Made by a program: the position numbers and the translations under genes
The notes under the pieces: generated by a model
Seen by the model: the letters and a program-made list of their open reading frames with translations, nothing else
The model's database searches: none
What the model was told of the DNA's origin: nothing
NCBI GenBank assembly: GCA_963850535.1
Contig: CAWKMC010000025.1
Location: 1-64,000 of the forward strand
Length of the DNA stretch: 64,000 nt
From: JAMXLO01 sp963850535
GTDB lineage: Bacteria > Pseudomonadota > Alphaproteobacteria > Acetobacterales > Acetobacteraceae
Reading direction: 5' to 3'
Shown: one piece after another, positions 9,907-20,252 of the stretch
How the letters are laid out: each line of letters begins with the position of its first letter
Position numbering within the stretch: the first letter of the stretch is position 1

Positions 9907-11679
9907 TCAGCCCCCGCCGCGTTGCAGCACCGGTCCAGACAGTCCGAGCGCTGTGTTCACCAGCGCGAGATGGCTCAGCGCCTGCGGGAAATTCCCGATG
10001 AGCCGCCTAAGCCCAGGATGATACATCTCGGAGAGCAAGCCCACATCGTTTCGCAGGGACAGGACACGGTCGAGCAGCCGTCTCGCATCGTCCTGCCGGC
10101 CTTGCATCGCGCGGCAGTCGGCGAGCCAACAGGTGCAGGCGATGAATGCTCCCTCATCGGTGTCGCCGCCATGCGGCGTGCGCCAGACCAGGCCGTCTTG
10201 GCTCAGCTCCCGCTCGACCGCGTCGATCGTCGCGCTCATGCGAGGCTCATTGGCTGGAAGGAAATTCACCAGCGGCAGCAGCAATAGGCTCGCATCGAGC
10301 CGCTCACCGCCGAAGCGGTCCACAAAGTGTTCTCGGGCATAGTTCCAGCACCGATCAGCGATATCACGGCGTATCCTGTCACGTAGCTCCGCCATCCTGT
10401 TCAAGAGTGAGCGGTCCTGCTCATGACGCCGGAGCGCACCGCGAATGAAGCGGTCGACGCCGACCCAGGCCATCACGGCGGAGTAGGTATAGCGTTCGGG
10501 GCTGGCGCGTGATTCCCAAAGGCCGTGCCCTTTGTCGTGCCAAGTGTGTTCCAGGTGCTCCGCCAGCCTGCGCTGAGTCGCAACTACCTCCGGAGGTTCT
10601 GGAACCCCGGCACTGGCCATCAGATCGAGCGCGTCCAGCAGCTCGCCGACCACATCAACCTGGCGCTGCGCGGCTGCATCATTGCCGACGCGCACTGGCG
10701 TAGCCCCTTGGTAGCCGGACAGCCAGGGAACTGGGTGCTCATAGAGCCGCCGGCCGCCATCGAGGCGATACATGATGCGCATCTTATCCGGTTCGGGCCC
10801 GATCGCGCGGAGCATCCAGTCACGCCAGTCAACGGCTTCCTGATGAAATCCCGCATTCAGCAATGCGGATACGGTGAATGTCGCGTCACGTAGCCAGCAG
10901 TATCGGTAGTCCCAATTGCTAGTACCGGCGGGCACTTCCGGAAGTGACGTTGTCGGCGCGGCGATCATCGCGCCTGTCGCATGATAGGTTAGTGCCTTCA
11001 ATGTCAGCAACGATCGCACGACCGCGTCCCGCGACTCGGTCCGGCGCTGAAAGCCTTTCATCCAATCGCGCCAAAATATCAGCGTTGCATCCAGCGCCTT
11101 GCTCACGTTGACGCCGGCCGGTGGTCTTTCGTGCGACGGGCAGTGGATGAGGACGAAGTCCATGACCTGTCTTGCCGACACGTCGAACTCGACATAGGCG
11201 CAGTTATTCTCGCCGACCATCAGCACCAGTGGACAGCACAGCGCCAAGAGTGCCGGTCCAGAGACCGCCAGAAGCATGTTATTTTCCCATGTGAGCAAGG
11301 GCGGCATCAGACCGTAATCGAACCGCAGCCGGACCTCGCAGCGCAGGTGCAGATTGCCCTCCAGTCCAATGACCCGCCTGATTAGCACTGGGTTTTGCTG
11401 TCCTATGGCCAGGAAGTCCACCAGGCGAACCCTGCCGCTTTCGCCCGCGAAGTCGGTGTGCAGAACAAGTGTGTCGCCGTCATAACGGCGCTCCACCCGA
11501 GTGTCCTGCACCGGTCGAATCTGCCAATAGCCATGTTCAGTCGTGCCCACCAATGCTGCACAGCAGGCTTCGCTGTCGAAGCGTGGCAGGCACAGCCAGT
11601 CAATTGAACCGCTGCGTGAGACCAGCGCAGCGGTCCTGCCATCCCCTATGATTGCGTAATCTTCAATGCGTGATGTCAT
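9907..11679 (-). CDS. GH15-family glycoside hydrolase (glucoamylase/trehalase-like)
   Basis: A 590-residue protein starting MTSRIEDYAIIGDGRTAALV, the usual N-terminus of bacterial two-domain GH15 enzymes, with SGSIDWLCLPRFDS soon after. The (alpha/alpha)6 catalytic domain is marked by NWDYRYCWLRDATFTV (near residue 256), LDGGRRLYEHPVPWLSGYQG and LLPLVNFLPANEPRM. GH15 enzymes hydrolyse alpha-glucosidic bonds with inversion; bacterial members include glucoamylases and trehalases, and the sequence alone does not separate them. No signal peptide is visible, so it is probably cytoplasmic. It is monocistronic and divergent from the respiratory operon. Confidence 0.88.
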   Translation of the reverse strand: MTSRIEDYAIIGDGRTAALVSRSGSIDWLCLPRFDSEACCAALVGTTEHGYWQIRPVQDTRVERRYDGDTLVLHTDFAGESGRVRLVDFLAIGQQNPVLIRRVIGLEGNLHLRCEVRLRFDYGLMPPLLTWENNMLLAVSGPALLALCCPLVLMVGENNCAYVEFDVSARQVMDFVLIHCPSHERPPAGVNVSKALDATLIFWRDWMKGFQRRTESRDAVVRSLLTLKALTYHATGAMIAAPTTSLPEVPAGTSNWDYRYCWLRDATFTVSALLNAGFHQEAVDWRDWMLRAIGPEPDKMRIMYRLDGGRRLYEHPVPWLSGYQGATPVRVGNDAAAQRQVDVVGELLDALDLMASAGVPEPPEVVATQRRLAEHLEHTWHDKGHGLWESRASPERYTYSAVMAWVGVDRFIRGALRRHEQDRSLLNRMAELRDRIRRDIADRCWNYAREHFVDRFGGERLDASLLLLPLVNFLPANEPRMSATIDAVERELSQDGLVWRTPHGGDTDEGAFIACTCWLADCRAMQGRQDDARRLLDRVLSLRNDVGLLSEMYHPGLRRLIGNFPQALSHLALVNTALGLSGPVLQRGGG

Positions 11680-11894
11680 CCGGCGTCCCGTTGCGGCAGA
11701 GTTGGTGTCATACTCCTAACGGTGGGAGCTAAGCGACGTTTGCGGACCGGTTTGAAAAGCGCGACCCTGATTGCCGTACATGGCTGTGCCGGCACTGCAC
11801 AGCTTCTTGAGCCGAGGCTCAAAGAACCTTCGGTTTGGCTGTTCGTTGATAACTTGCCGCGACCCCGGCGGCACTTCGGCTCTGCGAGGGGGGT
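11680..11894. promoter_or_regulatory. Divergent intergenic region before the respiratory operon
   Basis: These 215 bases separate the minus-strand GH15 gene from actA on the plus strand. No gene lies upstream on the plus strand for over 2 kb, so the promoter of the roughly 12-kb act-cta operon must be here or just inside the GH15 gene. I found no confident -35/-10 pair or operator, and the placement is from gene arrangement only. ActA appears to start at a GTG with a G-rich run before it. Confidence 0.35.
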
Positions 11895-12545
11895 GTGACG
11901 GTCTTCGGTCCAAGTGCAAATCTGGCTGCCAAGCTGATACTGCTTGGCGCATTAGCAGCCCCCGCTGGCGCGCTGGGATGGTGGTGGCTCTGGCCCCGCA
12001 CGGACTACCAGCGCAACATCCGCTGGACCGTCAATCAACCGGTTCCGTTCAGCCACGAACACCATGTCGCCGGCCTCGGCATCGATTGCCGCATGTGCCA
12101 TACGTCAGTCGAGGTCTCGGCCAACGCGGGCCTGCCGCCGACCTACACCTGCATGACCTGTCATTCGCAGATCTGGACCAACGCTGCGTTGCTCGCCCCG
12201 GTGCGCCGCAGTCTGGCTGATGATCAGCCGATTTCCTGGCGCCGCATCACCAACCTGCCGGACTATGTCTATTTCAATCACTCGATCCACATCGCAAAGG
12301 GCGTCGGATGTGATGAGTGCCACGGCCAGGTCGACACGATGCCGCTGTTGTACAAGGCAAAGTCCTTTACCATGAAATTCTGCCTGGATTGCCACAACGA
12401 CCCCGGCCCGCGGCTGCGTCCCGCAAACGAGATATACAACACCGAGTGGCGTCGAACGCGGGATACGCCGTCGCCCTCGGCGCTGCTGGCTGAATACCAC
12501 ATTCCCAGCCGTCCTCTGAGTGAGTGTTCGATATGTCACCGCTGA
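11895..12545 (+). CDS. actA: Alternative complex III subunit ActA, pentahaem cytochrome c
   Basis: The 216-residue protein has one N-terminal hydrophobic segment (residues about 12-33) and five CxxCH haem sites: CRMCH (65), CMTCH (86), CDECH (139), CLDCH (163) and CSICH (211). This is the ActA pattern. Alternative complex III oxidises quinol and reduces cytochrome c or passes electrons directly to an oxidase, replacing the bc1 complex. ActA faces the periplasm and carries electrons out. The actB start lies inside the last codons of this gene, so the two are translationally coupled. Confidence 0.93.
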   Translation: MTVFGPSANLAAKLILLGALAAPAGALGWWWLWPRTDYQRNIRWTVNQPVPFSHEHHVAGLGIDCRMCHTSVEVSANAGLPPTYTCMTCHSQIWTNAALLAPVRRSLADDQPISWRRITNLPDYVYFNHSIHIAKGVGCDECHGQVDTMPLLYKAKSFTMKFCLDCHNDPGPRLRPANEIYNTEWRRTRDTPSPSALLAEYHIPSRPLSECSICHR

Positions 12546-15426
12546 CCGGCCGGCGTCTGTGGCGGAGCGCGCAGGAGCTTGCAGCAGATCCCGAGTTTCT
12601 GGCGCGGGCGGCCGCGGAATTTCCCTCGCTCGCGCCAGACCTGGATGGCGTATCGCGGCGGCGCGTGCTGCAACTGATGGGTGCCGCGCTTGCTTTGAGT
12701 GGTTTGTCCGCCTGCGATTCCGGGCCCCCGGGTGGGACGTTGATTCCCGCGGTGCGATATCCGCCTAACATCATTCCTGGTCTGCCGAATGAATATGCCA
12801 CAGCCCATGTGCACGACGGTTACGCACTTGGTACTGTCGTAACTCACAACATGGCGCGGCCATTTCGTGTCCAGGGTAACCCGCATCATCCATCCAGCCT
12901 TGGAGCCGCCGATCCATTTTCGATCGCCGAAGTGCTCGACTTCTATGATCCCGATCGTGAGTTTGCCCCGACCAAAGATGGCATGCCGGCGGACCATCAG
13001 TCGCTGTCGGCGGCACTTCTCACAGAGCGCACGCGTCTCGGCAAGTCGCGAGGTGCAGGACTGCGCATTCTCACCGGCACGATCACGTCGCCCACGTTCG
13101 CACGTCAGCTTGATGCGCTGCTCGCGCAACACCCGGAAGCGCGCTGGCATCAATGGCAACCCATCAGCCGTGACAATGTTTCGCGTGGCGCAATCCTCGC
13201 CTACGGCGCGCCGCTGGAACAGATCGCCCATCTCGATCAGGCCGACGTGATCCTCGCGATCGACAGTGATTTGCTTTCATCGGCGCCTGGCTGGGTCCGC
13301 TATGCCCACGATTATGCGTCGCGCCGCAATCCAACGCGGACGCAGAAGATGAGCCGCCTGTATGTGGTCGAGCCCAGCGCCACCAACATGGGCGCCATCG
13401 CCGACAATCATCTTGTCGCCGGCCCGGCGGAAATGCACAAATTCATACTCGCGCTCGCGGCCGGTGTGCTGAACCGAGGTGATACGCCGCCAGATGCGCC
13501 ACCATGGACGAAGTCCGTCGTCGCTGACCTCGTGGCAAATCGTGGGCGAGTGTTCGTGCATGTGGGACTGGATCAACCGCCCAAAACTCATGCGTTGGTG
13601 CATGCAATCAACGAGGCGCTGGGTGGCCGGAACGTGACCTACGAACTGGTTCAGCCAGTTGCCCACGCAATCCAGAACCAGTCCGCGTCGCTGCGGGAAC
13701 TGGTGGACGACATGCGCGCTGGCAAGGTGAGCGCGCTGGTGACCATCGATCAGAACCCGGTCTTTGCCGCCCCCACTTACCTCGGCTTCGCCGACGCGTT
13801 GCAGCGGGTTCCGCTTAATATCGCGCTGTCCGTTCAGCCGAATGAAACCACGAACGTCGCGCAGTGGTCGCTTCCGATGAAGCACTCGTGGGAGAGCTGG
13901 AGCGACGTGCGCGGGCACGACGGCACGGCGACAATCATGCAACCTCAGGCGATGCCGCTGTTCAGCGGCTATGGACCCAGCGAGATGCTCGCGCTTCTTG
14001 CCGGATCGACCATACCTGCCGACATCGAACTTGTTCAGGAGACCTGGAAGCCGACGTTCGGCGGCAATTTTTCCGATAATTGGCACGAGGCGCTTGCCAA
14101 GGGTGTCGTATCAGGCACAGCAAGTGCACGAGCGGATACACCGCTGCGACCCGATGCGGCAAACAGCATGCCGCCCGCGCCGCCGCAACGAGACTTGACT
14201 CTGCTGTTCCGGCCTGATCCCTCGTTATGGGATGGACGCCACGCAAACAATCCCTGGCTGCAGGAATTGCCGCGCCCGATCACCAAGCTCACCTGGGATA
14301 ATCCGCTGCATATCGCTCCGGCGCTGGCCAGCAGGTTTGGTCTCGCCAACGGCGATAACGTGCAGGTCAAGGTTGGCGAAGCAGCCGTTACGGCACCTGT
14401 CTGGATCGTGCCGGGCCAAGCCGCTGATGTTGTCACAGCCCCGCTCGGTGGTGGTCGCACGCAGGTGGGCTCGGTAGGCCAGGGGGCGGGCACCAATTAT
14501 TATCCGCTGACTGGCACGCCGCTTGCGCCCGCGTTTGCGCGAGCCGAGGGGCAGACCAGGCTCGCCAGCACCGTGCACCACAACATCCTGCTGGAGACCG
14601 ACGACAAGATCCTGAAGCACGGCACGCTCGCCGACTTCCAGAGGACACCGGACTTTGCTCGCAACGAGCAGCAAGAGCCGCACTTGTATCGCTGGGTTCC
14701 GTCCGGTCCGGCTGCCTGGGCGATGAGCGTCGATCTGAACACGTGCATTGGCTGCAATGCCTGTGTCATCGCCTGTCAGTCGGAAAACAACATCCCGACT
14801 GTCGGCAAGGACGAGGTGTACCAGGAACGAGAGATGTCCTGGCTCCGGATAGACCTCTACCACGATGGCGGGATCGACAATCCCGATAAATTCTTCGAGC
14901 CAGTGCTCTGCATGCATTGCGAGCAGGCGCCATGCGAGGTGGTCTGTCCGGTCATGGCGACAAACCATGATTCCGAGGGGCTCAACCTGATGATCTACAA
15001 CCGCTGCGTCGGCACGCGGTTCTGTTCGAACAACTGCCCCTACAAGGTTCGTCGGTTCAACTTTTTTGGCTACGGAAATCAGCAGGCACGACCACCTAGT
15101 CGTGGAATCCGGATGTGACCGTGCGGGGCCGCGGGGTGATGGAGAAGTGCACCTACTGCGTGCAGCGCATCGCCGAAGAGCGCGTTGCCGCGGATCGCGA
15201 GAACCGACCCCAGCGCAGCATCAAGACAGCCTGTCAGCAGGCGTGTCCGACCCAGGTTTTCACGTTTGGTAACCTGCGCAATGCTGACGATGAGGTGGTT
15301 AAGCGCAAAGCAAGTCCGCTCGATTTTGCAATGCTCGCGGACCAGAACACGCATCCCCGCACGACCTATGAGGCGGTGGTACGCAATCCAAATCCCGATG
15401 TCGGCAACGGGACAGGGCACGCGTGA
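12533..15426 (+). CDS. actB: Alternative complex III subunit ActB, molybdopterin-like and Fe-S (apparent frameshift near 15095)
   Basis: About 960 residues. A twin-arginine signal with lipobox (SRRRVLQLMG...LSAC, near residues 42-62) precedes a molybdopterin-oxidoreductase-like domain, which in ActB lacks the cofactor, and a C-terminal ferredoxin domain with four Cys clusters: CIGCNACVIACQ, CMHCEQAPCEVVCP, CVGTRFCSNNCP and CTYC...CQQACP. The frame changes between 15080 and 15105, after GYGNQQA and before NPDVTVRGRGVMEKCTYC; both sides are strongly conserved, so one missing base is likely a sequence error. ATG 12533 and GTG 12524 are both possible starts. ActB transfers electrons in the periplasmic arm of the complex. 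Confidence 0.9.
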
Positions 15427-16853
15427 GCGGCCTCTCGCTCCATCGGATGGGCTTTGTCGGGCACTCGTTGAAACGCCCGAAGCGCGGCCAAGTGGTCCCA
15501 CCACGCCTCGACGATCCGGTGGTAGCCCCGAACGTAACCATCGCGTCGTTGACCGACCGGATCGCCGCTCTCGCCACCCGCGAGCGTGGCTTTCTTTGGT
15601 GGTACCTGGCGCTGATCCCGTGTTCACTGGCCGCGCTCTGGCTGCTCGTGTCGCTCGGTTATCTCTTCGTCAAAGGGATCGGCATCTGGGGTCTCAACTG
15701 GCCGGTGATGTGGGGCTTCGCGATACTCAGTTACGTCTGGTGGATCGCCATCGCCTCGGGCGGCACGATCATTTCGGCACTGTTCTACTTGGTTCGAGTC
15801 GACTGGCGCACCTCGATCAACCGCATTGCCGAGACGATGATGCTGTTCGGTGCCGCGGCGGCCGGCATCTACCCGATCATCCATCTCGGCCGGCCCTGGT
15901 TCGCCTATTGGCTGTTTTTCTATCCAAGCACGATGGGAACCTGGGAGCAGTTCCGGAGTCCGCTCGTGTGGGACTTCTGGGCTCTGTACACCTACGTTCT
16001 CACCTCAGTCATATTCTGGTACACGGGGCTGCTGCCTGACCTCGCCACGATGCGGGACCGCGCAACGACGCGCATCAAGCAAGTCATCTATGGCTTCTTT
16101 GCCATGGGGTTCCGCGGGTCCTCGCGGCAGTGGAAGCACCTCTACGCGATGTACAGTGTTCTCGCCGCGATCATGGCGCCGGTGGTTGTATCGATCCATT
16201 CCTGTGTTGGTCTTGACTTCGCAGGCGCGGCCACTATTGGCTGGCATTCGACGCAGTTCCCGCCATTCTTCGTTTTCGGAGCCTTACTCTCGGGCTTCGC
16301 TATAGTTCTGCTGTTGATTATCCCGTTGCGTCGCCTGATGCGGCTTGAGACCGTGATCACTGGTCGTCATCTCGACGTGCTCTGCCGGCTCCTACTCACC
16401 AGCTCACTGTGCCTTGGCTACTCGTACCTGATGGACGCGTTTACCACCTATTACGGCAATGACAAGGCGGAGCACCTGATGTTCCAGGAGCGTGTGTTCG
16501 GATATTACTCGTACGTCTACTGGTCGGCGATCTGCTTCAATATCTGCTTGCCACAGCTATTCTGGTTCCGTCGCTTGCGCATGGTTCAACCCGTCGTGCT
16601 GATCATCAGTCTTGGGGTCGTGATCGGTATGTGGTTCGAGCGCTATGAGATCGTCGTAACCAGTCTCCATCGTCCGCATATCCCGTCAGCCTGGGGCGTA
16701 TTTCACGGCACCTTCTGGGACTGGTCCACGCTGATCGGCACCGTCGGCCTGTTCCTCACCGGAATTCTAGTGGCGATCCGGTTCGTGCCGGTCATTTCGC
16801 TGCACGAGATGCGATCACTCGTATTGCGTGAGGCAGGGAGGCACGCGCGGTGA
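15423..16853 (+). CDS. actC: Alternative complex III subunit ActC (NrfD-like, quinol binding)
   Basis: A 476-residue polytopic membrane protein of the NrfD/PsrC family with about ten hydrophobic segments, including WYLALIPCSLAALWLLVSLG, WWIAIASGGTIISALFYLV and AAGIYPIIHLGRPWFAYW. In alternative complex III ActC carries the quinol oxidation site and contacts the ActB Fe-S domain. The N-terminal 55 residues are hydrophilic, with LDDPVVAPNVT typical of ActC. It starts at a GTG overlapping the actB stop in a GTGA junction, so it is translationally coupled. Confidence 0.93.
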   Translation: MSGLSLHRMGFVGHSLKRPKRGQVVPPRLDDPVVAPNVTIASLTDRIAALATRERGFLWWYLALIPCSLAALWLLVSLGYLFVKGIGIWGLNWPVMWGFAILSYVWWIAIASGGTIISALFYLVRVDWRTSINRIAETMMLFGAAAAGIYPIIHLGRPWFAYWLFFYPSTMGTWEQFRSPLVWDFWALYTYVLTSVIFWYTGLLPDLATMRDRATTRIKQVIYGFFAMGFRGSSRQWKHLYAMYSVLAAIMAPVVVSIHSCVGLDFAGAATIGWHSTQFPPFFVFGALLSGFAIVLLLIIPLRRLMRLETVITGRHLDVLCRLLLTSSLCLGYSYLMDAFTTYYGNDKAEHLMFQERVFGYYSYVYWSAICFNICLPQLFWFRRLRMVQPVVLIISLGVVIGMWFERYEIVVTSLHRPHIPSAWGVFHGTFWDWSTLIGTVGLFLTGILVAIRFVPVISLHEMRSLVLREAGRHAR

Positions 16854-17352
16854 GTGGGATTTGGCGGCGTTCGAGAGAGAAAGTGAGCTAATTGAGGCCA
16901 CCGCTGCTTTGCGAGTTCACCAGTTTGGCTATGAGACGTACACGCCAAAGCCGCTGGACGAACATCCGACCGGATCGCCACTGCCATTGGTCATGTTCAT
17001 CGCCGGAATGATCGGTTTCTGCGGCTTTTTCTTCCTGTTGACCTGGGTGAATGTATGGAATTGGCCGATTGATATTGGTGGGCGTCCGCTGTTCTCGTGG
17101 CCAGTATTCGTTCCAATTGTTTTCGAGCTTGGCATCCTTAGTGCCGTTGTCGCTGGGTTCATCGGCTACTTCATTATTAACAGGATGCCACGGCTGTACG
17201 AACCGGTCGACAACTGTGAATCGATGCGCCGCGCGATGCAAGATCTGTGGATCGTCGCGGTTGAAAGCGAAGATACCCAGCGGGTCTTCCAGGCAGGCGA
17301 TGTTCTCGCAAAATACCACCCCCTGCGCATGGAAGAGATCCCAGCGGAATGA
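16828..17352 (+). CDS. actD: Alternative complex III subunit ActD (DUF3341)
   Basis: The product has the ActD layout: a short cytoplasmic N-terminal domain (FERESELIEATAALRVHQFG) that resembles a ferredoxin fold, two membrane helices (LVMFIAGMIGFCGFFFLLTW and VPIVFELGILSAVVAGFIGY) and a C-terminal tail. ActD associates with ActC and ActF in the membrane. The start is uncertain: the frame is open from a GTG at 16828 inside actC, and an in-frame TTG at 16861 would give a more usual length. A small indel near the start is also possible. Confidence 0.85.
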   Translation: MRQGGTRGEWDLAAFERESELIEATAALRVHQFGYETYTPKPLDEHPTGSPLPLVMFIAGMIGFCGFFFLLTWVNVWNWPIDIGGRPLFSWPVFVPIVFELGILSAVVAGFIGYFIINRMPRLYEPVDNCESMRRAMQDLWIVAVESEDTQRVFQAGDVLAKYHPLRMEEIPAE

Positions 17353-17838
17353 AAGCTTACCACATTCTTCCATTCGGTCTGCTGCTGTTGGTCAGTTGTG
17401 ACTACATGATCAACCAGCCGAAGCAAAAAACCTATACCCCTGAGGTCGGTCCAGCAGCGCAACCAGACAATATCGTCGGGTTCGATCATCAACCGATTAC
17501 GCCACCTGCCGTGACGTTTGCTTTGCTGCAGCGTGGCCAGGAGCGCTTTCGCATCTATTGCACGCCGTGTCATTCGGAGCTGGGCAATGGCCATGGCATG
17601 ATTGTGCAGCGTGGTTTTCCGCCGCCACCCGATTACACCATCGCACGTCTGCTGAATGCGCCCTGTACAGCATTTCTACGACGTGATGACCAATGGTTAC
17701 GGTGCCATGTATTCCTTCGCCAATCGCGTCCAGCCGAGGGACCGATGGGCTATCGCGGCGTATATCCGTGCGCTTCAGCTCGCGCGACACGCTACGCTCG
17801 ACGATGTTCCGGCTGACCAGCGGACCTCATTGAAATGA
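17349..17838 (+). CDS. actE: Alternative complex III subunit ActE, monohaem cytochrome c (apparent frameshift near 17660)
   Basis: A lipoprotein-type N-terminus (MKAYHILPFGLLLLVSC, lipobox LVSC) leads to a cytochrome c domain with CTPCH near residue 71 and the axial Met region in GYGAMYSFANRV. The conserved block NAPVQHFYDVMTNGYGAMYS is split: the first frame reads into NAPCTAFLRRDD, and the correct continuation is one frame on, so one extra base lies near 17660. The corrected product is about 162 residues. It carries electrons from ActB/ActA towards the oxidase. Start and stop both overlap neighbours in ATGA junctions. Confidence 0.87.
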
Positions 17839-18905
17839 TCCGCCGCAGGGTTGAGATCGTTGCCTGGATTGCCGGCTGCGCCGGCTTGGCTGGCAGCATC
17901 GCCGGCTGGCTTACTGATCCGGGGGCCTTTGCCTACGCATGGCTCGCGGCGGTGATCCTGGCGGTTGGCTGGCCACTCGGCAGCATCGCCTGGATCCATA
18001 TCCATGCCCTGACGGGCGGCCGTTGGGGATGGGCGATCCACCGTCAGCTTGTCTTCGGCACCGCGGCGCTTGCGGTCGTCCTGCCGGCGATCATCCCTGT
18101 CGCTTTGCTTGCTGGCCGGCTCTACCCCTGGATGCATCCGGATGGGGCCGAGGGATTGCTGAATACCTGGTACCTGAATTCAGCCTTCTTCTATGAGCGC
18201 GGCATTGGCTATGCCGTCATTTGGCTGGTGATCGGCGCAGTCACGTTGATGACGCTACGTCGAGCCGACCCGCAGCCTTTGTTGTACAGGATTGCTGCAC
18301 CTTGCCTGATCCTGTTGGAACTTAGCGTCACATTTGCTGCGATTGATTCCACACTCTCGCTCGAGCCCAAATTTAAGTCGAGCGTGTATGGAATGCTGGT
18401 GTCGGCCGAAGCCGTGCTTTTCGCGTTGTCGCTTGCGACCCTTGCTGCACTGGTCATTAACCCGCTTGAACCGAAAGCGCGCGAAGATCTGGGCAAGTTG
18501 ATGCTCGCTCTGACGATCTTCTGGGCCTATCTCGATTTCATGCAGATCCTCGTCATCTGGAACTCGGACCTTCCGGGAGAGGCGGCGTGGTACGTGCACC
18601 GCGTCACGTCAGGCTGGGCCTGGGTAGCCGGGTTGGTTACCCTGCTCCACTTTGTCATTCCTTTCTTCTTGCTGTTATGGCCGCAAATGCAACGCTCACG
18701 ACAGGCGCTCGCCAGCGTGGCAGCGATGCTGGTCGTCGCGCAGGTCCCTCACGCCTGGTGGCTTGTTTTGCCGTCTTCACCGCGCGGCTTCAACTGGATC
18801 GATGTCGCGGCAATGTTCGCTGTCGCGGGGATAGTCGCTGGGGTAAGTCTCAGCGCGCCCAGGCTGTCTGTCGTGCCCCTAGCAGCGCGGCGGAATCATG
18901 CATAG
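17835..18905 (+). CDS. actF: Alternative complex III subunit ActF (quinone-binding subunit 2)
   Basis: A 356-residue polytopic membrane protein with about ten hydrophobic helices. Motifs such as GGRWGWAIHRQL, FYERGIGYAVIWLVI, TFWAYLDFMQ-like TIFWAYLDFMQILVIWNSDL and WYVHR are characteristic of ActF, the NrfD-related paralogue of ActC. Together with ActC it forms the transmembrane core proposed to couple quinol oxidation to proton movement. The ATG at 17835 overlaps the actE stop (ATGA). The next gene starts 8 bases before its stop. Confidence 0.92.
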   Translation: MIRRRVEIVAWIAGCAGLAGSIAGWLTDPGAFAYAWLAAVILAVGWPLGSIAWIHIHALTGGRWGWAIHRQLVFGTAALAVVLPAIIPVALLAGRLYPWMHPDGAEGLLNTWYLNSAFFYERGIGYAVIWLVIGAVTLMTLRRADPQPLLYRIAAPCLILLELSVTFAAIDSTLSLEPKFKSSVYGMLVSAEAVLFALSLATLAALVINPLEPKAREDLGKLMLALTIFWAYLDFMQILVIWNSDLPGEAAWYVHRVTSGWAWVAGLVTLLHFVIPFFLLLWPQMQRSRQALASVAAMLVVAQVPHAWWLVLPSSPRGFNWIDVAAMFAVAGIVAGVSLSAPRLSVVPLAARRNHA

Positions 18906-19479
18906 GGCGGCGCGGGGCACGAACAGGAGCGGACGTCTCGGCTGGCGCATGCTGTTTGGCGGCTTTGCGGTGCTGCTGGTCTCGGTTGCAATCAGAACGC
19001 TTCGGTTGCCTCTCGCCGGCGCGGTGCGGCAGGATCTTGCATCTACGCTGGGAGAACCGGTCAGACGCACACCCGAGGGCGAGCTGATACTGCCCGCAGC
19101 TGCTCACGAACCTGCGGATATCGGCCGAGGCTTTATCGGCGGTGCCTTTGGGCTGTTGCTCGTTTCACTGGCTGTCGTGACCCTCGGTGTGCTGTGGCTG
19201 TTCCCGTTGCCTGGCACCGATCGCACGCTGCATACGCCGCTTCCGGTCTATCCTGAGCCACGCCTGCAGCCGAACCCACGGCAGGAGATGCAGCGCTTCT
19301 TGGCGGCCGAGCAGGCGGAACTGAAGACCTATGGTTGGATCGATAAGGCGCACGGCATCGTCCGGATCCCCATCGACGTCGCCATGGACAAGGTCGCCCG
19401 GAGCGGCATTCCAGGCTGGCCTGATTCGGCGGCCGCGGCCGAAGCATCGCCGACAACGACCGCGGCCACCACCCAATGA
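18898..19479 (+). CDS. Small membrane protein of the ACIII-oxidase operon
   Basis: 193 residues with two hydrophobic segments (about residues 18-36 and 78-103) and a proline-rich linker ending in a conserved-looking block: PRQEMQRFLAAEQAELKTYG, then DKAHGIVRIPIDVAMDKVA. Proteins with this C-terminal motif often lie between actF and sco in such operons and have no established function. A role in assembly or as an accessory linker between complex III and the oxidase is inference from position. It begins within the last 8 bases of actF and overlaps sco by ATGA. Confidence 0.7.
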   Translation: MHRAARGTNRSGRLGWRMLFGGFAVLLVSVAIRTLRLPLAGAVRQDLASTLGEPVRRTPEGELILPAAAHEPADIGRGFIGGAFGLLLVSLAVVTLGVLWLFPLPGTDRTLHTPLPVYPEPRLQPNPRQEMQRFLAAEQAELKTYGWIDKAHGIVRIPIDVAMDKVARSGIPGWPDSAAAAEASPTTTAATTQ

Positions 19480-20252
19480 TCACCCGTACGCTCGTCGCCG
19501 CGTTTCTGTTGCTCCCAATCGCTGCGCGCGCAGGCGCGCCGGACCTCTCTGGCTATCGCTGGGTTCAGCATCCTGGAGCGCAACTTCCGGGACCGATTGT
19601 GTTCCGCGACGAAGCCGCCCATCAGCTCCGTTTGGCGGACATAGCGCAAGGTCACCCAATGATCCTGGCGTTCGGCTATTATCATTGTCCCAATCTATGT
19701 GGTCTGGTACGCAGCACACTGCTTACGGCAATCGATGCAAGCTCGCTGATCGCCGGGCAAGACTATGAGCTCGCGGTGATCTCGATCGATCCTGACGAAA
19801 CCACGTCGGATGCGGCGCAGGCCAAGGCCGCCGATCTAGCCGCCTTCCCTTTGCCGGGGGCGGCCCATGGCTGGCATTATCTCACCGGCAGCCGGGACGC
19901 GATCACCACCCTGACAGATGCCGCGGGTTATCAGGGGCATTTCGACGCTGCCCTTAGGCAGTTCATCCATCCCACCGGTCTCGTCATCGTCACACCTACC
20001 GGGAAGGTGTCGTCCTACCTGCTCGGCCTCGGGTATCACCCTGGTGATCTGCGTGTCGCTCTTTCCGAGGCCAGTCAGGGAACGATCCAAGCCGCGGCGG
20101 TCCCGATCCTGCTTCTGTGCTTTCACTACGATGCGACAACAGGACGGTACACACTGTCCGTCCTGAAGCTGCTCAAGCTCGTTGCCGCGTTGACCGTGGT
20201 GACTGTTGCCGGATTGGGGTTGTTACTGTTCCGCCGTGAGTATCAGACATGA
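19476..20252 (+). CDS. SCO1/SenC-family copper chaperone
   Basis: 258 residues with an N-terminal signal (LVAAFLLLPIAARA), the Cu-binding motif CPNLC (Cys71, Cys75) in a thioredoxin-like fold, and the conserved distal His in RQFIHPTGLVIVTP. A hydrophobic C-terminal segment (VAALTVVTVAGLGLLLF) suggests a membrane anchor, so the active domain faces the periplasm. SCO proteins help metallate the CuA site of oxidase subunit II, and the next gene encodes exactly that subunit. Both ends are coupled by ATGA overlaps. Confidence 0.9.
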   Translation: MITRTLVAAFLLLPIAARAGAPDLSGYRWVQHPGAQLPGPIVFRDEAAHQLRLADIAQGHPMILAFGYYHCPNLCGLVRSTLLTAIDASSLIAGQDYELAVISIDPDETTSDAAQAKAADLAAFPLPGAAHGWHYLTGSRDAITTLTDAAGYQGHFDAALRQFIHPTGLVIVTPTGKVSSYLLGLGYHPGDLRVALSEASQGTIQAAAVPILLLCFHYDATTGRYTLSVLKLLKLVAALTVVTVAGLGLLLFRREYQT

